Below, piece by piece: positions 34,580 through 43,673 of a stretch of DNA of 44,154 nt. The stretch is from an uncultured Pelagibacteraceae bacterium. GTDB taxonomy: Bacteria; Pseudomonadota; Alphaproteobacteria; Pelagibacterales; Pelagibacteraceae. Under the pieces are notes generated by a model. It did not search any database and was not told where the DNA came from. It saw nothing but the letters and a program-made list of their open reading frames with translations. Position numbers and translations under genes: made by a program. The stretch's first letter is position 1; each line of letters begins with the position of its first letter. The stretch is taken from positions 1 through 44,154 of the forward strand of contig CABYFG010000007.1 of the NCBI GenBank assembly GCA_902518185.1, read 5' to 3'.

Positions 34580-36295
34580 TTAATTAATAGAAATTTTTTT
34601 ATTTCTTATTTTAAATACAATATCACATTTTTTAATTAACGCACTGTCATGAGTAATTAATATAATAGACATATTCTTTTTAATTTTTGAAATATCATTA
34701 ATAATCTCATTTTCTGTAGTTTTGTCTAATGCATTTGTTGCTTCATCTAATATTAAAAGCTTTGGATTTAAAAGAATAGCTCTTGCGATAACAATTCTTT
34801 GTTTTTGACCTCCAGATAAAAAAATACCGTCATGTCCTATAATTGTATTTTCTTTTTTTGGAAGTTCATTAACAAGGTTATCTATCCTAGCTAATTTAAT
34901 TGCTGATTTAATTTGTGAATTATTAACTTTTTTTTGTTTTCTATTAAAAATAATATTATTTTTAATTGTATCGTTTAATAAGAAAGGATCTTGTGGAACA
35001 TATCCAATTAAATCATTTTGAAATTCAAATTTATTAGAAAATGTTTTTCCATTAATATTAATTTTATTTTTTGGTAAATCTAGCAAGCCAATAAGATAAT
35101 CAATTAAAGTCGTTTTACCTGAGCCACTTTCCCCGTAAATACCAATAATATTATTCTTTTTAATTTCTATTTCTGCTTTATTAAATAATTTATTTTTTGA
35201 CCCTGGATAAACAAAATTTATATTAGAATATTTAATTTTTTTATCAAAATTGATTAAAGTTGGTTTTAAAGAATTTTTATTAAAACCACCTTTTTCTTCT
35301 TTAGTAAATTTATTATTTTGAAGATCTTTTTGAACAATATTAAAAAAGTTTTGATAAATTTTTATCATAGATAAATTTGTTGTTACTGTATTGAATGATG
35401 GAATTAATCTTAAAGAAATAACAGCAAGTAAACTTATGTTGTTTATTAATTCTTTTTCTAAACTACCACTTGTAAACATAAAAAATGTGGCAATTATGAT
35501 TGCTATTAATGCTGTAATCTCAAATGTAATTCTAGGTAAACTTATTATAAATGCTCTATAAAAATAAAAGTCTCTAACATCATATAATAATTTATCAAAT
35601 CGCTTCTCAAGATATTTGTTATTTTTATAGATAAAATTTTCTTTTAAAGATCCAAACGTTTGATTTAAAATTGAAATTATTTTTGTTTGACCATCAATAA
35701 ATTTATTAGAAATTTTCTTTAAAAAATTTTTAAATACCCTAAAAAAAATTAGGCCTATTATTGAAAAAATTAAAAAAATTATTAAAACTAGGTGATTATT
35801 TGAAATAAATAGAAGCACTACAATTCCAATTAAGAGCATAAATTCTTTGATTAAATTGAATATTACAAATAAATAATCAACTGCTGAAATAGAGTCGCTG
35901 CTTATTTTTCGAATTAATTCCTCAGGTTTTTTTTGAATTTTTCTTAAATAAGATCTATTGCTAAAATTTAGAAATAAGTCTTTTGACTGAATAAAAAATA
36001 ATTTACCAGCAAATTTAGCTTGTGCAAAGTTATATATTATTAGGAATATATTTTTTAAAGTAAAAAAAAGAACTATACAAAATAAAATTTCAACATAATT
36101 AAAATCATAATTAAGCTTAAAAATTGAATTTAATAAAATCTCATTATCTGTAAGGATACTCCCTAAAGAAGCTAATGATACTAAGGAAATAGCTTCTAAA
36201 AAAACAAGTAAAAAAGACAAGAATAATAAAAATACAAATTTAGAAAAATTACCTTTTTTAAGAATGACATTTAATAATGTATTAAGACCTTGCAT
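34580..36295 (-). CDS. ABC transporter, fused permease and ATPase (PglK/MsbA-like flippase)
   Basis: The 571-residue half-transporter has about six membrane helices in residues 15-320 and an ATPase domain with GIYGESGSGKTTL (Walker A, near 380), GYVPQDPFLLND (Q-loop), FLSGGQKQR (signature) and LLILDEATNALD (Walker B), then ILITHD (H-loop). This architecture matches exporters of lipid-linked glycans such as PglK, or of lipid A (MsbA). In a surface-glycan island a lipid-linked oligosaccharide flippase is the likely role; no Wzx or Wzm/Wzt genes are seen in the window. The stop precedes the B12 operon's promoter. Confidence 0.87.
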   Translation of the reverse strand: MQGLNTLLNVILKKGNFSKFVFLLFLSFLLVFLEAISLVSLASLGSILTDNEILLNSIFKLNYDFNYVEILFCIVLFFTLKNIFLIIYNFAQAKFAGKLFFIQSKDLFLNFSNRSYLRKIQKKPEELIRKISSDSISAVDYLFVIFNLIKEFMLLIGIVVLLFISNNHLVLIIFLIFSIIGLIFFRVFKNFLKKISNKFIDGQTKIISILNQTFGSLKENFIYKNNKYLEKRFDKLLYDVRDFYFYRAFIISLPRITFEITALIAIIIATFFMFTSGSLEKELINNISLLAVISLRLIPSFNTVTTNLSMIKIYQNFFNIVQKDLQNNKFTKEEKGGFNKNSLKPTLINFDKKIKYSNINFVYPGSKNKLFNKAEIEIKKNNIIGIYGESGSGKTTLIDYLIGLLDLPKNKININGKTFSNKFEFQNDLIGYVPQDPFLLNDTIKNNIIFNRKQKKVNNSQIKSAIKLARIDNLVNELPKKENTIIGHDGIFLSGGQKQRIVIARAILLNPKLLILDEATNALDKTTENEIINDISKIKKNMSIILITHDSALIKKCDIVFKIRNKKISIN

Positions 36296-36380
36296 AAAAT
36301 AATGATAACAATCTTTGTTTAACTCAAGGAGTAAATTTCTTCAATCAAATTAAGCTTTACTAAAATTTTTTTCTTTAAAA

Positions 36381-36968
36381 CTAAATTCTTATTAATCTTT
36401 TTTCTACTTCACTCAAGATGTGGTGACCTATAAAAATGTGACATTCTTGAATCCTTGCAGTTATTTTTGAGGGCACAATAATTGAAACATCGCATTTATT
36501 TTTAGATTTACCTCCTTTATTTCCAAACAAACCAATTGTTATAATTTTTTTTCTTTTTGCTTTCTTTAAGACTCTCAAGATATTTTCTGAATTTCCTGAG
36601 GTACTTATAACGAATAATATATCTTTTTTATTTGCTAACGCCTCAAAAGGTCTTACAAAAATATCATTGAAAGAGTAATCGTTACCACAAGCTGTTATTG
36701 TAGAAGTATCTTGTGCTAAAGAAATTGCTGGTAAAGCTCTTCGATTAATTTTTGGTTTAAGCCTCACTAGTAATTCAGCTGACAAATGTTGTGCATCAGC
36801 TGCTGAACCACCATTACCACAAAACATAATCTTGCCCCCCTTGCTAATACTCGAATAAATTAAGTTTATTGCTTTGTTAATTAATGGATTTAATTCAATT
36901 AATCTTCGATGAATTGATATGTTTTCAGATACATCTTTTAAAAAAAAGTCATTTTTTGCCATTTTCAT
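36381..36968 (-). CDS. gmhA: Sedoheptulose-7-phosphate isomerase, SIS domain
   Basis: The 195-residue SIS protein shows FCGNGGSAADAQHLSAELLVR (quoted in part: GNGGSAADAQH), TACGNDYSFNDIF, VISTSGNSENIL, GLFGNKGGK and IQECHIFIGHHI. The catalytic Glu of SAEL and His of ECHIFIGHH match GmhA. It converts sedoheptulose 7-phosphate to D-glycero-manno-heptose 7-phosphate, first step to ADP- or GDP-heptose. No HldE or HddA partner is in the window, so the rest of the pathway must lie elsewhere. Confidence 0.88.
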   Translation of the reverse strand: MKMAKNDFFLKDVSENISIHRRLIELNPLINKAINLIYSSISKGGKIMFCGNGGSAADAQHLSAELLVRLKPKINRRALPAISLAQDTSTITACGNDYSFNDIFVRPFEALANKKDILFVISTSGNSENILRVLKKAKRKKIITIGLFGNKGGKSKNKCDVSIIVPSKITARIQECHIFIGHHILSEVEKRLIRI

Positions 36969-37036
36969 TATCTTTACTTATCTTAAGGAGAATGTTTCTT
37001 CAATAAAATTAAATTATTAATTTATTACAATCAAAT

Positions 37037-38206
37037 TTATAATTTTTTAGCAAAATTATTACCTGTATCTTTTTTTAGACAACTTTGAATTAATTTAGAT
37101 AAATTTTTATTTTTGTAATTAAAAACCATTAAATCATTAATGTGTTTATTATTAATTTTAAGCCATTTTTTATAGCTTAAAATTAAATTTGATTTCAAAT
37201 AACGATTAATATTTTTTTCATTAATATTTATTGAAAAATTACTTTTTCTTTTAAACTTTGGCCATCCAAATGAATATTTTAAATGTTTATTGTGAATTTT
37301 TACTATCCTATCATGGAAAAAAAATACTTTTTTTTTTCTTGCTAAAGCTTCATAGCCAAGAGTAGAGTCAATGGTAAAAATATTTTCAAATTTATCTACA
37401 AGATTATATGGATTGCTCCCACTCAATATTTTAAATTTTTTTGTTAAAAAAGAATTATAATAACTTATTTCATTATTGTACCTCTCTAAATTTTTCTTGT
37501 TAGATTTAAGCATTATAATTAAATCTAACTTATTTTTTAAACAATATGTTTCCAAAATTGGCAAAATTTTTTTTTCAGGAGAATAAAATATTGAATGTTC
37601 ATCCTCAGGTATATTTTTTAACTTAGGATAATATTGACTTATAAATAATAATTTATTTTTAAATTTTATTTTTTTACTTATTTTAACAAAGTTATTTCGA
37701 TAAGATCCATTCAATACAATCTTACATTTTATGAATTTTTTAATATATTCTCCATAATAACGGTTAAATGTTAAATAATAATCAGCCTCTAAGGAAGTTT
37801 TTTTTTTCTTTTCTAAAATAAGATTATTAAAAAAAGGATCTGTAATTTTATATCTATATCCATTTTGGATAGCAATAAAATACTTATTTCGATGATATTT
37901 TTTAAAATAATAAAAATCTATATCATTATCAAGAATTGTAATTACTATTTTTGGATTAACAAATTTTATAAAATTTTCTGCATAATTTCGAAAAAATATT
38001 TTTCCATTTAACAAAGTTAAGATAAAAATGAATATGTTTATTTCATTCCTGTCGAGTATTTGTTTAGAAATATATCTTTTATTAATTATTTCTTGTAAAA
38101 TTTTTGATGGTTGGCCATATAAAAGAACTGAAGACTTTTTTGGTATTCTAAAAACAAATGACTTTTTTAAAATTTTAGAAATAAGAAAATGTAATCTATT
38201 CAACAT
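37037..38206 (-). CDS. Surface-carbohydrate biosynthesis protein, GT-B-like
   Basis: A 389-residue protein that I recognise only weakly. FVNPKIVITILDNDIDFYYF, FIAIQNGYRYKI, ADYYLTFNRYYGEYIKKF, KLLFISQYYPKL and NIFTIDSTLGYEALARKK follow the plan of GT-B-like proteins called surface carbohydrate biosynthesis proteins, with the TIDSTLGYEA segment in the place of a donor-binding loop. It is in a run with gmhA and a NeuB-like gene. It may be a glycosyltransferase for a heptose or a nonulosonate. Confidence 0.5.
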   Translation of the reverse strand: MLNRLHFLISKILKKSFVFRIPKKSSVLLYGQPSKILQEIINKRYISKQILDRNEINIFIFILTLLNGKIFFRNYAENFIKFVNPKIVITILDNDIDFYYFKKYHRNKYFIAIQNGYRYKITDPFFNNLILEKKKKTSLEADYYLTFNRYYGEYIKKFIKCKIVLNGSYRNNFVKISKKIKFKNKLLFISQYYPKLKNIPEDEHSIFYSPEKKILPILETYCLKNKLDLIIMLKSNKKNLERYNNEISYYNSFLTKKFKILSGSNPYNLVDKFENIFTIDSTLGYEALARKKKVFFFHDRIVKIHNKHLKYSFGWPKFKRKSNFSININEKNINRYLKSNLILSYKKWLKINNKHINDLMVFNYKNKNLSKLIQSCLKKDTGNNFAKKL

Positions 38207-38315
38207 TCAAATACTTATAAAATATTAAATCATTTAGTAAATATAAATATGATCTAATTAGCAACATATTCATTTATTTATTTTTTTTGGAAAATTAAAA
38301 ATTTTAATTTAATAA

Positions 38316-39164
38316 TCAGTTTTGTTTTTTAATGTGAGCTCTTAATTTTTTAGCAATAATTTTTTCTTCTGGTAAAATATATCCAATTTTTTCTTTTCCC
38401 CATGCTGTACTCATTATATTAATAGAACTAACTAAATTTACCATTCCTCTGAGTTCTAGCGATGCTGCTTGATCTGATCCATACATTGTTCGGTCTAAAG
38501 TTATATGTCGTTCCAAAGAACTAATTCCTAATGCAAAAGCTGCTAAAGAGACAGCAACACCATTTTCATGACCACTATAACCAACATTACATTTGTATCT
38601 TTTTTTTAATCCATTAATTGTTTTGAGATTGGCATCTTTTACTGACATTGGATATGTTGAAACACAATGCATTAATTCAAAGCTACATTTGTTTTTTTTA
38701 AAAATCTTAACAGCCTGATCTATGTCTTTTGTTGTGGACATGCCTGTAGAAATGAAAGTATGTTTTTTTTGTTTTGAAACTTTAATTAAAAAATCCTTAT
38801 CGACTATCATGGCAGATGCTACTTTATTATACTTACATTTATACTTTTTTAAAAATTCAAGACTATTTACATCCCATGCTGATGCAAACCATTCAATTTT
38901 TTTCTTTTTACAATAACTATTAATAATGTTGTACTCTCTTGATCCTAACTCCAAACCTTTTTTTTGTGCTCGCTGAGTATTTCCCCAAGGACTTTCCCTA
39001 AATGAATTTAATAATTCTTGTGAATAAACTAAATTTAAATCTCTTTTCTGAAATTTGACTGCATCAAATCCAGCTTTAACTGCATTATCTATTAACTTTT
39101 TTGCAATTTTAATATCACCATTATGATTTATTCCAATTTCAGCAATTAAATAGGTTTTTTTCAT
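38316..39164 (-). CDS. NeuB-family nonulosonate synthase without SAF domain
   Basis: The 282-residue protein has the NeuB barrel: AEIGINHNGDIKIAKKLI, AVKFQKRDLNLVYS, WFASAWDVNSLEFL, FISTGMSTTKDID, MHCVSTYPM, NVGYSGHENGVAVSLAA and LERHITLDRTMYGSDQ. It stops where the C-terminal SAF (antifreeze-like) domain would begin, some 60-80 residues short of PseI at 14629. The AEIGINHNG start is of the NeuB/LegI kind. It should condense PEP with an N-acyl hexosamine-type sugar; product unknown. A separate PEP-condensing sugar pathway may exist beside pseudaminic acid. Confidence 0.83.
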   Translation of the reverse strand: MKKTYLIAEIGINHNGDIKIAKKLIDNAVKAGFDAVKFQKRDLNLVYSQELLNSFRESPWGNTQRAQKKGLELGSREYNIINSYCKKKKIEWFASAWDVNSLEFLKKYKCKYNKVASAMIVDKDFLIKVSKQKKHTFISTGMSTTKDIDQAVKIFKKNKCSFELMHCVSTYPMSVKDANLKTINGLKKRYKCNVGYSGHENGVAVSLAAFALGISSLERHITLDRTMYGSDQAASLELRGMVNLVSSINIMSTAWGKEKIGYILPEEKIIAKKLRAHIKKQN

Positions 39165-39173
39165 AATTATTAG

Positions 39174-40268
39174 TTAAAATCCTTGCTGCCAAAAAAATGG
39201 TAATGTCCATTGTCCTTTTTGCGGATAAGTACAATCTTTACATAATTCAGGTAAGTTATCTCTGTCATTATTTATTAAATTTTTTCTTAACTCTTTAAAG
39301 TTAGAGTTGTTCCAAATTTCTTTGATTGAATTTTTTTTAATATCCCCAAAAACTTGGGTCCCATTTACATCTAAACAGCAGATTCTTACACTTCCATCTA
39401 GTTGTATAAAGCATTGACTAAAAGGGAAGTAACAAATTGATGAAAAAGGATTGTTATCATTACTATGAATTAATTCATCATCTATTTGCCCTCCCCAGTT
39501 ATGCATAAATGTTGTTAAAACTTTATCTGACTTATTTTTCCAATATGAATAAAATTCTTTTTCCTCATGTTTATTTGTGTCATTTACTAACATTCTTGGA
39601 AAAACCCAAGGATAAATAGACAAATTTTCTTTTCTTTTATTTAAAAGAAGAAGTGTATTCTGATAAGCCTTTTTTGTATCAACACCTATTCTATTATTTT
39701 GATGTGTTGTTTCTGAAACTCCATCTAAAGATGCTATTACATATTTTAAAGTGCCTTCAAGTTTATTTTCAAAAATTTGATTTATCAATTTCTCGTTAAA
39801 AAACTCCATATTGCTAGAGAGATAGATATTTTTGATCTTTCTTTCTTTTGCATAAATAAGAAATTTTATTAACTCTTTATGTAACGAGGGCTCACCATCC
39901 ATAAATAATGCTATACTCTTCACACTTTTTTTATTAATACTTATTTCATCAATTATTTTTTTATAAACATCAAAATGCATGTAACCTTTAGTTCTAACAT
40001 GCTCTGGCTGAGGACAAAACCAACATTTAGCATTGCAAATATTTACTGTTTCTATTGAAAATGCCTCTGGAAATTTCAATAGTTTTTCAATTTTTTTTTT
40101 TTGAAAATAATCGAATATTCTTTTAGGAAATGTTTTTTTTATTAAAAGTTTAATCTTTTTAAATGAGTGCCATCGATGAAAAATTTCAAATAAAACATGT
40201 CTCACAGACATGAGTACTATCAAAATATTATAGACAGTTAGTTTGTATAAAAATTTTATGTTTTTCAT
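39174..40268 (-). CDS. Radical SAM/SPASM protein
   Basis: The 364-residue protein has a basic, hydrophobic N-terminus, then the cluster motif CNAKCWFC (C78, C82, C85), LFMDGEPSLHKELIKFL and IYLSSNMEF. The C-terminal SPASM part holds CYFPFSQCFIQLDGSVRIC, GDIKKNSIKEIWN and CKDCTYP, able to bind a further Fe-S cluster. It is six bases from a second radical SAM/SPASM gene. Substrate unknown; such proteins modify sugars or peptides. The glycan island makes a sugar-linked role plausible. Confidence 0.85.
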   Translation of the reverse strand: MKNIKFLYKLTVYNILIVLMSVRHVLFEIFHRWHSFKKIKLLIKKTFPKRIFDYFQKKKIEKLLKFPEAFSIETVNICNAKCWFCPQPEHVRTKGYMHFDVYKKIIDEISINKKSVKSIALFMDGEPSLHKELIKFLIYAKERKIKNIYLSSNMEFFNEKLINQIFENKLEGTLKYVIASLDGVSETTHQNNRIGVDTKKAYQNTLLLLNKRKENLSIYPWVFPRMLVNDTNKHEEKEFYSYWKNKSDKVLTTFMHNWGGQIDDELIHSNDNNPFSSICYFPFSQCFIQLDGSVRICCLDVNGTQVFGDIKKNSIKEIWNNSNFKELRKNLINNDRDNLPELCKDCTYPQKGQWTLPFFWQQGF

Positions 40269-40274
40269 TATTAA

Positions 40275-41813
40275 CTATGATTTTAGGTTTGGATGACTTT
40301 CCATAAGCCCATCAACTGTTAAATCTGGAAGTTTAGCAGGATCAATATTTACACCAGTTTTTCTAATTTCAATTTGAATGTCATCACTCTTTAAAGCTTC
40401 CTTGGCGACAAAGCCTGTTAATCTTGATAAAGCATTATCAAATAGACAATCACTCAAATTAAATTTTTTATTTTTCTTTTGCATCTCAACTAAAAATTTT
40501 CCCTCATCTTCGGAAAGTTCTATTGAATTTCCCCATCTAATATTTAATAAATAAAAATTCTCTTCTTTCTCATACCTAAAACGAATGGATTTTGGTACAT
40601 ATAGGTCTACCCCAGATTTAATTTTGTCCTCTATAAATGTATCCTTTTCAAGCTTATAAGGTTTTACGATAAACTCTTTTCCTGGCATTAGAGGATCCTT
40701 TTGATCCATTCTACCTGAGGCTGCCATCCCGTGCATTCTACAACCAGATTGACAAACATCAATATAATGACATCCTTTACAACCTTCATAAAGATAACTC
40801 TCGTTCCTCCATGACATTGTATTCGCATAAGCTTTTTTAAGTCCAATTTCGTAAACATTTCCATAATCTTTATCTTCCATTACACAGCCATGTGTTTCAC
40901 CATTGGAGTTTATGCTAAACCTATGCCCTGATTGTGTGGGACAACCTCTTCCAACAAAATCCTTATATTTTTCTAAATCTCCTAACATACAAAGTGGATA
41001 ATTAATCAATGTCCCAACTTTCATCCCTGTGTCATCTTTTAATCTTAACAGCTCATCAAGACTAAATTTGGACTCTTCAATCGTTGTATGATGTTCATTA
41101 TTTTTATCACTTCTGTCATATGCAGGCGGTATGACTCTATGTGCAAAAAATTGTGAAACACCTAAAGAATGGAGAAATTTACCAGAGTCATAAATTGTAT
41201 TTTTATTATGTTGAGTAACAATTGTGTTTGCACTTACTCTAATACCTGATTTTACTGTCGCTTTAATTCCATCAATAATTTTTTGAAATGAACCTTTGTA
41301 AGTTGTAATAAAGTCTGTCTCTTTTTTATAGAATGAAAACCAGGAAGTTAATACATGATCTAAGCCAAGTGATTTGAGTTTAAGCATTTTTTCTTCAGTT
41401 GCTAGCATCAAGTTACTATTTAAACTTGTAGAAATATTATTTTTATGAAGCTTATCAATTGCATAAGAGGTTAAATCATATTTTGCTAATGGCTCACCTC
41501 CTGAGATAATAACATGAAAAACTTTGTTCTTAATGAATTCATCTAACAAAAAATCAAATTTTTTTTCATCTACATTAAATTTGCCTGCACTTGTATCTCT
41601 CCACGGATTATAACAATGCCTACATTTTACATTACATGCCTCTGTAACCTCTAAATTAATTACTGTTGGAGCTGAGTAAACTCGTTTTTTATATTTAGTA
41701 ATTTTAGTTTTAGGTTTATAGCTTTTTTCATCAGGATAATGATTAATCTGATGAGATTTCTGTCTTTTTAAATCTAGTTCACTAAAAACATCATTTTTTA
41801 CATTTGTACTCAT
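40275..41813 (-). CDS. Radical SAM/SPASM protein with long C-terminal domain
   Basis: The 512-residue protein has NLEVTEACNVKCRHCYNPW, the cluster cysteines being C60, C64 and C67, then IISGGEPLAKYDL. The SPASM segment reads GRGCPTQSGHRFSINSNGE, CVMEDKDYGNVY and CKGCHYIDVCQSGC, the pattern of peptide-modifying enzymes such as PqqE. Beyond residue 410 a beta-rich tail (RFRYEKEENFYLLNI, IELSEDEGKFLVEMQ) faintly resembles a PqqD-like peptide-binding domain. A RiPP substrate is possible, but no convincing precursor is seen. First gene of a minus-strand run. Confidence 0.85.
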   Translation of the reverse strand: MSTNVKNDVFSELDLKRQKSHQINHYPDEKSYKPKTKITKYKKRVYSAPTVINLEVTEACNVKCRHCYNPWRDTSAGKFNVDEKKFDFLLDEFIKNKVFHVIISGGEPLAKYDLTSYAIDKLHKNNISTSLNSNLMLATEEKMLKLKSLGLDHVLTSWFSFYKKETDFITTYKGSFQKIIDGIKATVKSGIRVSANTIVTQHNKNTIYDSGKFLHSLGVSQFFAHRVIPPAYDRSDKNNEHHTTIEESKFSLDELLRLKDDTGMKVGTLINYPLCMLGDLEKYKDFVGRGCPTQSGHRFSINSNGETHGCVMEDKDYGNVYEIGLKKAYANTMSWRNESYLYEGCKGCHYIDVCQSGCRMHGMAASGRMDQKDPLMPGKEFIVKPYKLEKDTFIEDKIKSGVDLYVPKSIRFRYEKEENFYLLNIRWGNSIELSEDEGKFLVEMQKKNKKFNLSDCLFDNALSRLTGFVAKEALKSDDIQIEIRKTGVNIDPAKLPDLTVDGLMESHPNLKS

Positions 41814-42159
41814 AATTATAAACCTAGTACATACTTAAATTAAACTTTAAAAAAAGCAACTTGTATCAATTAAATAATTTTTTAGTGTAAATCGGTCTAA
41901 AATGAGTAAATATCCATTATGAAAATTACAGAATGAGAAATATTCCCTCAACACGTTTTCCAATAAATATGCGCTATGTTATACGCTGGATAAGTGCTCC
42001 TATAAAACCCTTCATATTTACACAAGTCTGTTTATATCAATTTCACTAAATATTTCAGATTTTTTGTTATTTTTTATATTATTTGTATTGTTTATGTAAA
42101 TAAGTACACTAAACCTCTTCAATAACAATAATAAACTATATTTAGCTTATTTGAAATAG
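41814..42159. other. Divergent intergenic region of 346 bases
   Basis: It separates the minus-strand radical SAM operon from the plus-strand methyltransferase operon. It is AT-rich except for a patch at about 41945-42015 that is richer in G and C than its surroundings. No RNA gene, riboswitch, strong promoter or terminator could be recognised. One short frame is listed separately. Confidence 0.45.
41933..42049 (+). CDS. Short unrecognised ORF (38 aa)
   Basis: An ATG at 41933 opens 38 codons, RNIPSTRFPINMRYVIRW followed by a short hydrophobic stretch and ending QFH. It covers a patch of less AT-rich sequence than its surroundings and has basic and aromatic residues. No clear Shine-Dalgarno sequence precedes it. 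It may be a real small peptide, the remnant of a lost gene's start, or chance. Confidence 0.2.
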   Translation: MRNIPSTRFPINMRYVIRWISAPIKPFIFTQVCLYQFH

Positions 42160-42909
42160 ATGAAAATAAATTCTGAGGTAAAAAAATTATACAGTACAAA
42201 AAAATATTTTGTGAAAATAAGAAGGAATTTAAAGACAAAAAGTAATTATTGGTCAAAAGTTAGACGAGATCCTGATGGCAAAATTAGACATAGATTTTCA
42301 AAAAAAGAAAGAGTAAATTTCAAAAAGAATAATTTAGGCATAATAAAAAAAATTAATAAATTAAAAGGTACGTCAGTTTTAGATGTTGGGTGTGGAAATG
42401 GAAATATGTTGTCATATTTATCAAAAAAATTTAAAAAATTTGGTATAGATATAGATGATAATGCAATAAAAAATTCTCAAAAATACGGTGTCATATTTAA
42501 AAAAGATTTAAATAGAAAAATTACTCTTCCAAAAAAATATGATATTATTATTATTTACCATGTGATCGAGCATCTTAAAGAGCCAATTAAATTTTTAAAC
42601 AATATTTTAAAGTATTTAAAAAAAGGCGGATATATTGTATTAGGGACACCAGACTTTGATAGTGCTATGGCAAGAATGTATGGAAATAATTTTAGGATGT
42701 TGCATGATAAAACTCATATAAGTTTATTTACATTTGAGTCACTTTGTAGACTATTTAGGTTTATGAAATTAAAAATAATTGAAGTTGACTTCCCATATTT
42801 TGAAACAACTTATTTCAATAAAAAAGAAATGAATAAGTTATTTAGTAAAAAAAAAATTATTTCACCTCCATTCTATGGAAATGTAATTAATTTTCTGCTA
42901 ATGAAGTAA
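42160..42909 (+). CDS. Class I SAM-dependent methyltransferase
   Basis: A 249-residue protein. SVLDVGCGNGNMLSYL near residue 72 is SAM motif I; GIDIDDNAIKNS, DIIIIYHVIEHLKEP and GGYIVLGTPDFDS follow, as in the methyltransferase 23 family common in glycan clusters. The N-terminal 65 residues are strongly basic. It is followed after eight bases by an oxygenase gene. Substrate unknown. Confidence 0.83.
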   Translation: MKINSEVKKLYSTKKYFVKIRRNLKTKSNYWSKVRRDPDGKIRHRFSKKERVNFKKNNLGIIKKINKLKGTSVLDVGCGNGNMLSYLSKKFKKFGIDIDDNAIKNSQKYGVIFKKDLNRKITLPKKYDIIIIYHVIEHLKEPIKFLNNILKYLKKGGYIVLGTPDFDSAMARMYGNNFRMLHDKTHISLFTFESLCRLFRFMKLKIIEVDFPYFETTYFNKKEMNKLFSKKKIISPPFYGNVINFLLMK

Positions 42910-42917
42910 GTCATAAA

Positions 42918-43673
42918 ATGATAAAAAAAATTTTTATAGAGAAAAAAAATATTCATAATATTTTATTGATAAAAGAAAAACTTAAAAAATATAATCTCTG
43001 TGTTTTAAAAAATTTTTATGACAAAAAACATCAACTAATACTTTATAAATTTTTGAAAAAAAGTTTTCAAAAAAAAAAGGATATAAGAGTTTCTGGTGAT
43101 TTTATTTATAAAATGAAAGACTTTAAAAGATTAGATCTTGGTGATAGTTATATAAACACAAGATTTGCAAGATTCATGTCAATTAATGAATGGGAGAAAA
43201 ATAATAAACCCATTTTAAAATCAATAGAAAAAATTATAAATGTTAGAAATAAAATTTGTAATTACAAAAAAGAGAATTTTGTTTATACAAATATTAAAAG
43301 AAAAGAAAAAAACTTTTATTGGTGTGATGCAATAAGGATGATTCAATATCCTACTGGTGGTGGATATCTCTCAAAGCACAAAGATAATACATCTTTTTAC
43401 CCACCTGGAATGGTAAATTGTTTATTGCCTATTTCTTCAAAAAACAAAAAAGATAAAAAACTCAATTTATATGAGGCGGGAGGAATATATTATTATTTAA
43501 AAAATAAAAAAATTATTCTTGATGATCATTTAAATACTGGTGATTTAATTTTACATACAAAAAATATATTACACGGTGTTCATAGCGTTGATCCACAAAA
43601 AAAATTAGATTTAGAGAGATTAAGTGGACGTATAACCATAAATCTTTCTATCATAAAATTTTATAAAAATTGA
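42918..43673 (+). CDS. 2OG-Fe(II) dioxygenase-like protein
   Basis: A 251-residue protein whose C-terminal half carries a double-stranded beta-helix iron site: GGGYLSKHKDNTSF with His-x-Asp, then HGVHSVDP with the distal His, and GRITINLS with an Arg that could bind 2-oxoglutarate. FYWCDAIRMIQYPTG fits the strand before it. It probably hydroxylates a sugar or lipid precursor. It overlaps the following FkbM-type gene. Distant homologues could have lost iron binding, but all three ligands are present. Confidence 0.72.
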   Translation: MIKKIFIEKKNIHNILLIKEKLKKYNLCVLKNFYDKKHQLILYKFLKKSFQKKKDIRVSGDFIYKMKDFKRLDLGDSYINTRFARFMSINEWEKNNKPILKSIEKIINVRNKICNYKKENFVYTNIKRKEKNFYWCDAIRMIQYPTGGGYLSKHKDNTSFYPPGMVNCLLPISSKNKKDKKLNLYEAGGIYYYLKNKKIILDDHLNTGDLILHTKNILHGVHSVDPQKKLDLERLSGRITINLSIIKFYKN

